Below are positions 1-5,819 of a DNA stretch of 6,157 nt, piece after piece. This DNA comes from Helicobacteraceae bacterium. Its GTDB lineage: Bacteria > Campylobacterota > Campylobacteria > Campylobacterales > Helicobacteraceae. The notes below the pieces were generated by a model that worked only from the letters and a program-made list of their open reading frames with translations, searched no databases and had not been told where the DNA came from. Where the stretch lies: positions 1 through 6,157 of the forward strand of contig JARHYY010000064.1 in NCBI GenBank assembly GCA_029258405.1, read 5' to 3'. The first letter of the stretch is position 1, and each line of letters begins with the position of its first letter. The position numbers and the translations under genes are program-made.

Positions 1-243
1 TGTTTTTAAGAGTTCTTATATTTTTATGTTTATATATAGTTTAAATAGAGTGTTGAGTAAATTTTTAAGTTTGTATTTTTGTTTAAATTATAGTTGGGTT
101 TAGTTATTGTCTAAGTTTTGATATTGTGTTATATGGCTTTTTGGTGGGCGAGTTATCAAAGCCTATTTACAAATTAATAGCAAAGAGAGTAACAACTAAG
201 TATCATTTTGCTACAATAAGCAATATTACAATAAAGGTAGAGC
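1..243. other. Non-coding leader upstream of pycA
   Basis: I see no credible gene here on either strand. The one open frame running into pycA (from 126) is overlapped by the real gene and reads like noise. The first 136 bases are T/G-rich with only two C residues (15 and 111) against about 25 G. A weak dyad, GGCTTT at 135-140 and AAAGCC at 158-163, has no T-tract beside it. The last 40 bases hold a likely promoter and the ribosome binding site of pycA. Confidence 0.6.
209..217 (+). promoter_or_regulatory. Probable extended -10 promoter of pycA
   Basis: TGC at 209-211 followed by TACAAT at 212-217 matches an extended -10 element (TGnTATAAT with one mismatch). The hexamer 17 bases upstream (GTAACA, 189-194) is a poor -35, but epsilonproteobacterial housekeeping promoters often lack a clear -35. 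Transcription would start near 224, leaving a leader of about 20 bases that carries the AAAGG ribosome binding site at 233-237. Confidence 0.45.
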
Positions 244-1665
244 ATGTTTTCAAAAATACTTATTGCCAATCGTGGCGAAATAGCCGTTCGCATTATTCGT
301 GCTTGCAATGATTTGAATATTCAGAGTGTAGCAATTTACTCGCGTGTTGATAAAGATGGACTCCATGTTAAAATGGCTTCAGAAGCACATGAAATCAGTG
401 AAGATCCTTTAGCGGGCTATTTAGATGCCCAAAAGATTATTGACATGGCAAAAATGAGCGGAGCAGAAGCAATTCATCCTGGATATGGCTTTTTGAGTGA
501 AAATGCTCATTTTGCTCAAAAAGTTGTTGAAGCAGGATTAGTATGGATTGGACCAAGTAGCGATGTCATAGCCAAAATGGGCGATAAGAATGTTGCAAGA
601 ACGCTTATGAAAAAAAATGGCATTCCCATTGTACCGGGCACTGAAACATTAAATAATGAAAGTATGCATACCATTAAACTCTATGCTAAGCAAATGGGAT
701 ACCCTGTAATTTTAAAAGCAAGCAGTGGAGGAGGAGGCAGAGGCATTAGAGTGGTATATAAAGAAGAAGATCTTGAAGACAGCTTTAATGCCTGCAAGAG
801 AGAAGCATTAACATTTTTTAAAAATGATGATGTTTTTATGGAAAAATATATACAAAATCCTAAACATATTGAATTTCAAATCCTTGCTGATAACTATGGT
901 AACACTATTCACCTTCTTGAAAGAGACTGCTCGATCCAAAGGCGACATCAAAAACTGATAGAAATAGCTCCATCTCCTTCCATGAACAAAGATTTAAGAA
1001 GAAAAATGGGTGTAGTGGCTGTTGCGGCAGCAAAAGCGGCTGGTTACTCCAATGCTGGAACGGTTGAATTTTTACTCGATGAGGATAATCGTTTTTATTT
1101 TATGGAAATGAATACTCGTATTCAAGTAGAACATGGAGTTACAGAAGAAATCACAGGTTTTGATCTCATAAGTAGGCAAATACGAATTGCTAGCGGAGAG
1201 ATTTTAGACATTGCTCAATCTGATGTACTCAATATAGGCTATGCCATAGAAGTTCGCATTAATGCAGAAGATGTAAGAAATGATTTTGTTCCAAGCCCGG
1301 GCAAAATAACTGCCTATTACCCATCATTAGGTCCATTTGTGCGAGTAGATAGCTGTATATATAAAGATTTTGTAATACCACCTTATTATGATTCTATGGT
1401 TGCTAAACTCATTGTGCGGGGGTTAAGCTATGATCTTGCTGTGCGAAAGCTCTCGCGAGCTTTGAGGGAATTTAAAATCAGAGGCATTCATACCACCATT
1501 CCTTTTCTCATTAATATTTGTGAAGATAAGGAATTTAAAAAAGGGCTTTTTGATACATCATTTTTAGAAAAAAAGATCCAAGATCTTATCCCTAAAGAAG
1601 AACACGATGTTTCTGATGTGGTGGCTGCCATAGCAGCAGCTATAGCCGTTCGAGCTGGTATGTAA
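244..1665 (+). CDS. pycA: Pyruvate carboxylase subunit A (biotin carboxylase chain)
   Basis: This cytosolic 473-residue ATP-grasp enzyme carboxylates biotin with ATP and bicarbonate. With a PycB subunit (not in this window) it would turn pyruvate into oxaloacetate. The N-terminal nucleotide fold opens with KILIANRGEIAVR (4-16). The glycine-rich ATP loop GGGGRG is at 162-167. Key residues by analogy with E. coli AccC are K158, E200, H208, H235, K237, E275, E288, R292, E296 and R338. Length and the Ala-rich tail (461-467) fit the Campylobacter PycA I remember better than AccC, whose tail is shorter. AAAGG at 233-237 sits six bases before the ATG and fixes the start. One oddity is that the usual QVEHPVTE reads QVEHGVTE (G298). 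The gene appears monocistronic and ends exactly against the convergent next gene. The alternative is AccC of acetyl-CoA carboxylase; biotin carboxylase function is near certain, the choice of complex less so. Confidence 0.88.
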   Translation: MFSKILIANRGEIAVRIIRACNDLNIQSVAIYSRVDKDGLHVKMASEAHEISEDPLAGYLDAQKIIDMAKMSGAEAIHPGYGFLSENAHFAQKVVEAGLVWIGPSSDVIAKMGDKNVARTLMKKNGIPIVPGTETLNNESMHTIKLYAKQMGYPVILKASSGGGGRGIRVVYKEEDLEDSFNACKREALTFFKNDDVFMEKYIQNPKHIEFQILADNYGNTIHLLERDCSIQRRHQKLIEIAPSPSMNKDLRRKMGVVAVAAAKAAGYSNAGTVEFLLDEDNRFYFMEMNTRIQVEHGVTEEITGFDLISRQIRIASGEILDIAQSDVLNIGYAIEVRINAEDVRNDFVPSPGKITAYYPSLGPFVRVDSCIYKDFVIPPYYDSMVAKLIVRGLSYDLAVRKLSRALREFKIRGIHTTIPFLINICEDKEFKKGLFDTSFLEKKIQDLIPKEEHDVSDVVAAIAAAIAVRAGM

Positions 1666-2181
1666 TCAACCTTTTTTCCATATATTCAGCCTCTTTGCCA
1701 TGGCTGGAACAGGAACACCAAAGCTTTTAGCAAGGCAAGCTGTCTTGCTTTCGCATTCTATCAGATCTTCAGTATGCACACAACCCTTACGGTCATAAAT
1801 ATTATAATACTCCAATATTAATTCCTTAGGGACTAAAAAAGCTACAGAGAGCTGCTTAAGCTCTTCCTTATCTCCAATATTCCATGCACTTAAAGTTTTT
1901 TTAGTCTGCTTTCGCTTCATGTCAAGATCTTTATAAATAGTGTAATATGCTACTGCATGAGCAATAAATATTCTTTTATATTCAGACCTTGGATCATTTC
2001 TTATAAAAACAATGTTTTTTGAATAATCAATTACAGCAGAAATAGTTTTATCATCAAAAGAAGCAGTTTCCATTTTTAAATTTAAAGTTGATAAAGCTCT
2101 TTCTATAGGCACTGGAATACCCCTGCCAATTTTTAAACGAAGTTGGTTTGCATACCATTCAATCTCTTCTTTTTTTAACAT
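1666..2181 (-). CDS. ImmA/IrrE-family protein with degenerate protease motif
   Basis: This 171-residue soluble protein follows the ImmA/IrrE (Peptidase_M78, COG2856) layout from end to end. It has an N-terminal helix with a proline-containing segment (1-37), a strand region ending in INVF-like IVFIRNDP (57-64), the expected metal helix (70-82), a second helix ending in FLVP (115-118), and the family's C-terminal FGVPVPAMAKRL (154-165). Family members are zinc proteases that cut or antagonise HTH repressors, with HExxH plus a downstream Glu. Here the helix reads IAHAVAYY: H75 remains, but the catalytic Glu is A76 and the second His is Y79. E107 lies where the third ligand is expected. Proteolysis is therefore unlikely; a binding or sensory role is inferred. 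No HTH repressor or toxin-antitoxin partner lies next to it. GGAG six bases before the ATG supports the start. Its TGA stop abuts the pycA stop. Confidence 0.72.
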   Translation of the reverse strand: MLKKEEIEWYANQLRLKIGRGIPVPIERALSTLNLKMETASFDDKTISAVIDYSKNIVFIRNDPRSEYKRIFIAHAVAYYTIYKDLDMKRKQTKKTLSAWNIGDKEELKQLSVAFLVPKELILEYYNIYDRKGCVHTEDLIECESKTACLAKSFGVPVPAMAKRLNIWKKG

Positions 2182-2221
2182 TTACTACTCCAATCTCAAT
2201 TATTTATGTAAATTATTATGA

Positions 2222-2227
2222 ATTATA
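2222..2227 (-). promoter_or_regulatory. Probable -10 box of the ImmA/IrrE-like gene
   Basis: Read on the minus strand, 2227-2222 is a perfect TATAAT inside TATATAAT. A start near 2215 would give a leader of about 34 bases that includes GGAG before the ATG at 2181. The -35 position (ATTTTA, 2250-2245) does not match consensus. In DNA this AT-rich a chance TATAAT is quite possible, so the call rests mainly on position. Confidence 0.4.
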
Positions 2228-2398
2228 TAGAATTCAAATAAAGATAAAATTATATTTTTACACAATATTTTAAAAAATATATATTTATATTTTTTAAGCA
2301 AAATATTATAAATTTTATGCCATTATTCAAGACTGTTTTTTTTCATTTCATTTAAACTTGGCATTAGCTTGAGAGCTCTAAAGATTTGCAGATAACAA

Positions 2399-2411
2399 CC
2401 TTATGATAAGG
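2399..2411. promoter_or_regulatory. 13-base dyad over a candidate -10 box upstream of the chemoreceptor
   Basis: CCTTAT (2399-2404), a central G, and ATAAGG (2406-2411) form a perfect 6-1-6 inverted repeat. TATGAT at 2402-2407 inside it matches the -10 consensus at five of six positions, with a start expected near 2413 and a leader of about 50 bases. A repressor bound to the dyad would block this promoter; that is inference. No -35 is recognisable. Confidence 0.35.
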
Positions 2412-2463
2412 TATTTGACGTTGCATTTTCTTTGAGTAGTTTTATATTTATTTGGGGTTTTCT

Positions 2464-4572
2464 ATGAATTTTTTTAACTCGTTTCGTTTAGGCACAAAAA
2501 TAACAATGATTGTTGCCGGGTTGCTTGCTGTTATAATTGCTTCTCTTGTTTTAATCAATATAAATAGTGCGAGAAAAACACTTACTCAAGAAGCAGAAGT
2601 AATATTGCATGTTAGCTCTGCACGATATGCGAATTTTGTTCAAGGGGTTATCGAGTCAGCTTTTACCTCTATAAAAACCACAGATTTTTCTGTCAAAGAG
2701 ATATTTGAACAAAATGTACTCTCTGAATCAAGACTAGAAGAGTTAGTATCAGCTATGACTGATGCAAATAGGTGGATAACTTTTGGGTATCTCTATATGT
2801 CTCCTGAAGTTCAAACAACAAAAGAAAGAGACCCTGTAAATTTGTTTGGAAATGACGGTGCATCTCTTATTTTAATAAGAGATCTAGACACAAAAGCAGT
2901 TGGAGGTACAAAACGAGAAAAAGCCAATATAAACTTCCTTGATACCTTTGCATTTAAAGAAGCATTGAAAGGAACACAATCCTATGTATTTGGAAACCCT
3001 ATACGCATAGAAAATGGCGGAAAAGAATATTATTTGCTCAATATCACTACCCCCTTAAAAAATGCTGCAGGAAAAGTTGTTGGTGTATTAGGTATTGCTA
3101 TTGATGTTCTTACACTTAGAGGAGCTCTTACCCAAAGAGATAGAGTATATGAAAAAGAAATTCGTCTATTACTTTCAGATGAAAATATCATTCTCTCTCA
3201 TTATAGAGAAAATGCAGTATTTAAAAAACTTACAGAATACAATACCTCAGAATCAGTTAAAAAAGTCGCTGAAGCAACCTCAAAAGGAGAAACAGGAGCA
3301 TATGATTATCATTCCTTAACTTATGATACTCTTGCAAAAGCAAGTTTATACAGTTTTGATATAACTTCAGAGCATGGTGTTAGCCCAAAAAAATGGACAA
3401 TGATTACCTTTGTCCCATATGAAGAAATTTTTCAGCCACTCAATAATCTTATTGCTAATATGATTACAACTTCTATCATTGCGGGCTTAATTGCCTTAGT
3501 AGTGCTGTTTTACTTCATTCGTTTTATTGTTGTTTCAAAGATCATTACTCTAAAAAATACATTACTTGACTTTTTCAAGTTTCTGAATTATGAAAATGTT
3601 GATATAAAAATGCAAAAAGTAACATACAGAGATGAAATTGGTGAAATGTTTAAAGCCATCAATGAAAATATTGAGAGAACAAGAGATACGCTAGAAAAAG
3701 ATAAAGTAGCCATAGCTGAATCATTACAAAGCGTAAGAACTATAGAAGGTGGTGATTTTACTGTGCGTCTTTCTAGCCAGCCGGGCAATCCAGAGCTTAA
3801 GCGACTTGTAGTGGTGTTAAATGATATGCTTGATGTAATGCAAAACAAAATAGGCTCTAATATGAATAATATTACTGAAGTTTTTGAAAGCTATCGTAAG
3901 CTTGATTTTACCCCTTCTATTGCAGAGGCAAAAGGTAATATTGAGACAACCACAAACATGCTTGGAGAAGAAATTAAAAATATGCTTCGTGCATCTTTAA
4001 AATTTGCCAAACATCTCACAGAAACAAGCGGAAAACTTAAAAATTCTATGGAAAATCTTGTAAGCTCTGGAAACAATCAGGCTCATTCTTTGCAAAAAAG
4101 TGCTGTTTCTATCGAGCAAATAACTTCTTCTATGCAAAATGTTTCTTCAAGAACTGATGATTTAAGCCACCAAACAGAAGATATAAGAAATGTCGTTGGA
4201 GTTATTCGAGATATTGCAGACCAAATTAACCTTCTTGCACTCAATGCCGCAATAGAAGCAGCACGAGCTGGAGAGCATGGCAGAGGCTTTGCAGTGGTTG
4301 CTGATGAAGTACGCGGCTTAGCTGAACGCACTAATCGTTCATTAAGTGAAATTGAAGCAAATGTAAATTTACTCATACAATCAGTAAATGAAATTACTGA
4401 AGCTATTAAAGAGCAAACAAATGGCATAGTATCAATAAATACATCTATCGCTGAGCTAGAAAGTATTACACATGAAAATGTTAATATTGCTAATGACACC
4501 AATAAACTAACAGATAACATTGATGAAATTGCTCAAGAAATTATGACTGATGTAAATAAAAAGAAGATTTAG
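2464..4572 (+). CDS. Methyl-accepting chemotaxis protein (Cache-type, Tlp-like)
   Basis: This 702-residue inner-membrane chemoreceptor senses a periplasmic ligand and controls CheA through CheW/CheV. TM1 is about 13-33. A periplasmic sensor of roughly 300 residues (34-330) has the size of a double Cache domain, with GIAIDV (210-215) typical of the membrane-distal module end. TM2 is about 331-357. A HAMP region ending near DEIGEM (390-395) follows, then a second HAMP-like segment around GGDFTVRL (429-436). The signalling domain (about 505-700) carries the conserved hairpin tip EAARAGEHGRGF (598-609). The linker and the C-terminus ending KKKI resemble Campylobacter Tlp receptors as I recall them. 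There is no C-terminal NWETF-like CheR/CheB tether. A TTG at 2452 is in frame, but the GGGG Shine-Dalgarno (2454-2457) overlaps it and lies six bases before the ATG at 2464, so ATG is chosen. The ligand cannot be told from sequence: the RxWY signature of amino-acid-binding Cache domains is not evident. Confidence 0.92.
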   Translation: MNFFNSFRLGTKITMIVAGLLAVIIASLVLININSARKTLTQEAEVILHVSSARYANFVQGVIESAFTSIKTTDFSVKEIFEQNVLSESRLEELVSAMTDANRWITFGYLYMSPEVQTTKERDPVNLFGNDGASLILIRDLDTKAVGGTKREKANINFLDTFAFKEALKGTQSYVFGNPIRIENGGKEYYLLNITTPLKNAAGKVVGVLGIAIDVLTLRGALTQRDRVYEKEIRLLLSDENIILSHYRENAVFKKLTEYNTSESVKKVAEATSKGETGAYDYHSLTYDTLAKASLYSFDITSEHGVSPKKWTMITFVPYEEIFQPLNNLIANMITTSIIAGLIALVVLFYFIRFIVVSKIITLKNTLLDFFKFLNYENVDIKMQKVTYRDEIGEMFKAINENIERTRDTLEKDKVAIAESLQSVRTIEGGDFTVRLSSQPGNPELKRLVVVLNDMLDVMQNKIGSNMNNITEVFESYRKLDFTPSIAEAKGNIETTTNMLGEEIKNMLRASLKFAKHLTETSGKLKNSMENLVSSGNNQAHSLQKSAVSIEQITSSMQNVSSRTDDLSHQTEDIRNVVGVIRDIADQINLLALNAAIEAARAGEHGRGFAVVADEVRGLAERTNRSLSEIEANVNLLIQSVNEITEAIKEQTNGIVSINTSIAELESITHENVNIANDTNKLTDNIDEIAQEIMTDVNKKKI

Positions 4573-4589
4573 ACTCTCTTTGCACAATT

Positions 4590-4628
4590 GAAAATCAATT
4601 TCTAAAGCATAGCTTTTGATTGATTTTC
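4590..4628. terminator. Hairpin between convergent genes, likely bidirectional terminator
   Basis: GAAAATCAAT (4590-4599) pairs perfectly with ATTGATTTTC (4619-4628). Inside, AAAGC (4604-4608) and GCTTT (4612-4616) form a second stem with an ATA triloop. It lies 18 bases after the chemoreceptor stop and 16 bases from the FAH-gene stop. The T-rich 3' arm runs into TTCTTTGCTC rather than a clean T-tract, and on the minus strand the T-richness is also only within the arm, so efficiency is uncertain. Confidence 0.55.
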
Positions 4629-4643
4629 TTTGCTCTATATATT

Positions 4644-5498
4644 TTATGATTTAATGAAAGTCTTTAATGTCCCTATACCTTCAATCTCACATGTTACCAC
4701 ATCTCCATCACATAAAAACTTTGGAGGTACAAAACCCATGCCTACGCCACTTGGTGTACCCATAGATATAATACTGCCTGCTTTGAGTGTAAAGTATGAG
4801 GAGAGCTCACTAATAACATGCGGAATATCAAAAATAAGTTGCGAGGTATTACTCTCTTGACGCAATTCATTATTTACATAACTTTTAATAGAGAGGTTAT
4901 GCGGGCAAATTTCATCACGCAAAACAATATATGGACCAAAAGGAAATGCACCATCTAAACTTTTCCCTACATACCATTGTTTATGTTTTGCTTGTAAATC
5001 TCGTGCTGAAATATCATTAGCTATACTGTATCCAAAAACATATTCCATAGCATAAGGGGCTAAAACATCGCTACAATCTTTACCTATAATAACAGCAAGC
5101 TCTACTTCATAGTCAAGCTGCATTGTTTTTGATGATATAAATATTTCACCATTAGGCTTGTTGCACTCATTTACCCGCTTAGAAAAATAAATTGCTTCTG
5201 TTCTTGTGCCATCAAATTTTTCATTTTTAAAACGCATCGATTCTTCGGCATGTTCAATATAATTAATGCCCAGACAAATAATATCTTGAAGTGGAGATTT
5301 TATTGGAGCAAGGAGCTCTACAGAATCTAAAGGTATGGATAAATTACTTTTATAATCTTTAAATTTTTCAAAATGTATTATCAATTCATTCATATCATGG
5401 CATGAATCTATAGGCATGATATAGTTCTCATTTTTAAGCATTCCTAAATATTCAGTATCATTATATACATACCGTACAAGTTTTCCTCTAAGCTCCAT
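4644..5498 (-). CDS. Fumarylacetoacetate hydrolase (FAH) family enzyme
   Basis: This 284-residue cytosolic protein is a metal-dependent FAH-family (COG0179) enzyme. A small N-terminal domain (1-65) precedes the FAH core. The core has the catalytic HxxE pair H83/E86 in LGINYIEHAEES, metal ligands E131 and E133 in DYEVEL, D162 in NDISARD, the loop KSLDGAFPFGP (179-189), and GTPSGVG (247-253). All active-site positions look intact. Family members hydrolyse, decarboxylate or isomerise 2-oxo acids such as acylpyruvates, oxaloacetate or 2-hydroxyhepta-2,4-dienedioate; motif reading does not settle the substrate. No aromatic-degradation genes lie nearby, so a catechol-pathway role is not supported. 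AAGGA five bases before the ATG fixes the start. It is transcribed alone, convergent with the chemoreceptor and divergent from the small gene. From memory, C. jejuni has an FAH-family gene (cj0021c) close to a receptor gene (docB). Confidence 0.88.
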   Translation of the reverse strand: MELRGKLVRYVYNDTEYLGMLKNENYIMPIDSCHDMNELIIHFEKFKDYKSNLSIPLDSVELLAPIKSPLQDIICLGINYIEHAEESMRFKNEKFDGTRTEAIYFSKRVNECNKPNGEIFISSKTMQLDYEVELAVIIGKDCSDVLAPYAMEYVFGYSIANDISARDLQAKHKQWYVGKSLDGAFPFGPYIVLRDEICPHNLSIKSYVNNELRQESNTSQLIFDIPHVISELSSYFTLKAGSIISMGTPSGVGMGFVPPKFLCDGDVVTCEIEGIGTLKTFIKS

Positions 5499-5524
5499 AA
5501 ATATCCTTGTGTTTGTAATAATAT

Positions 5525-5530
5525 ATTATA
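5525..5530 (-). promoter_or_regulatory. Probable -10 box of the FAH-family gene
   Basis: On the minus strand 5530-5525 reads TATAAT, preceded by TG with no spacer base. A start near 5518 would give a leader of about 20 bases carrying AAGGA. The -35 position (ATCAAT, 5553-5548) is poor. It faces away from the plus-strand promoter at 5566-5594, making this a compact divergent pair. Confidence 0.5.
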
Positions 5531-5565
5531 CAGTAAATTTTCATTTTATTGATAAAAAACTTCAA

Positions 5566-5594
5566 TTGATTCCTCTTGTAAAGCGTGCTATAAT
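5566..5594 (+). promoter_or_regulatory. Strong extended -10 promoter of the small membrane-protein gene
   Basis: TTGATT (5566-5571, four of six -35 positions), a 17-base spacer, and TGCTATAAT (5586-5594, a perfect extended -10) form the best sigma-70 promoter in the window. Transcription should start near 5601, just ahead of the ribosome binding site AAAGGA (5607-5612). An 8-base palindrome TCAATTGA (5562-5569) overlaps the -35. Confidence 0.65.
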
Positions 5595-5618
5595 TAAGTT
5601 TTATTTAAAGGAATAAAT

Positions 5619-5819
5619 ATGTATTATCAAAATAGGCACAATATCATCAATAACTTAAGCAAGGACATATATGAAAGAAATGAGAAATTAAAACTTATTT
5701 TATTATCATTCTTTGCAGGTGCATCAGTGTTAGGCTGTTACAAATTTAATCTTGCTCTTTTGGTAAGTCTTTGCTCCTTGTTAAACGCCTCCAAAAGCTT
5801 CCTAAGTATAAACTTATAA
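5619..5819 (+). CDS. Small membrane protein, unknown function, possibly truncated
   Basis: I do not recognise this 66-residue protein. A hydrophilic, charged N-terminus (1-25, rich in Asn, Lys and Glu) is followed by one or two hydrophobic segments: LILLSFFAGASVLGC (26-40) and LALLVSLCSLL (45-55). The separation by CYKFN suggests a hairpin of two short membrane helices or a single long one. AAAGGA six bases before the ATG and a near-consensus promoter immediately upstream argue that it is expressed. The last eleven residues look unlike a natural tail, while the frame one base back stays open through LVKRLQKLPKYKLI and on to 5857. A one-base loss in the T run 5758-5761 could have cut the protein short. 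It may therefore be the intact N-terminal part of a broken gene or a genuine short protein. Confidence 0.5.
   Translation: MYYQNRHNIINNLSKDIYERNEKLKLILLSFFAGASVLGCYKFNLALLVSLCSLLNASKSFLSINL

Larger units (their letters stand above)
2182..2463. promoter_or_regulatory. AT-rich divergent control region
   Basis: This non-coding stretch of 282 bases separates the divergent ImmA/IrrE-like and chemoreceptor genes. The middle (about 2215-2340) is almost pure A and T, including 33 bases (2264-2296) with no G or C, so bent or easily melted DNA is likely. The chemoreceptor side is more mixed and holds an 8-base palindrome AGAGCTCT (2372-2379) and the 13-base dyad described separately. I found no convincing sigma-28 element. 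TGGCAT at about 2359 resembles half of a sigma-54 site, but no GC follows at the required spacing. Confidence 0.55.

Noticed and set aside
135..163. GGCTTT/AAAGCC hairpin as terminator of an upstream gene
   Set aside because: Six pairs with a 17-base loop and no T-tract on either side is too weak to call.
126..311. 61-codon plus-strand open frame overlapping the start of pycA
   Set aside because: It overlaps the strongly supported pycA start in another frame, has no ribosome binding site, and its sequence does not look like a protein.
1623..1647. Stem in the pycA 3' end as terminator
   Set aside because: It has a three-base bulge, lies in codons for an Ala-rich tail that explains the base repeats, and the T6 run is more than 20 bases downstream.
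2359..2374. Sigma-54-like site upstream of the chemoreceptor
   Set aside because: TGGCAT resembles the -24 element, but no GC occurs at the required ten-base spacing. GG...GC near 2410-2425 has eleven bases between and also fails.
2452..2463. TTG start giving four extra residues on the chemoreceptor
   Set aside because: The only Shine-Dalgarno-like GGGG lies within this stretch and is correctly spaced for the ATG at 2464.
4083..4520. 145-codon minus-strand frame inside the chemoreceptor gene
   Set aside because: It is the antisense shadow of the conserved signalling domain, rich in Ser, Leu and Ile as expected from the reverse of helical coding sequence, with no start signals. Similar shadows at 3588-3848 and 3891-4076 were rejected for the same reason.
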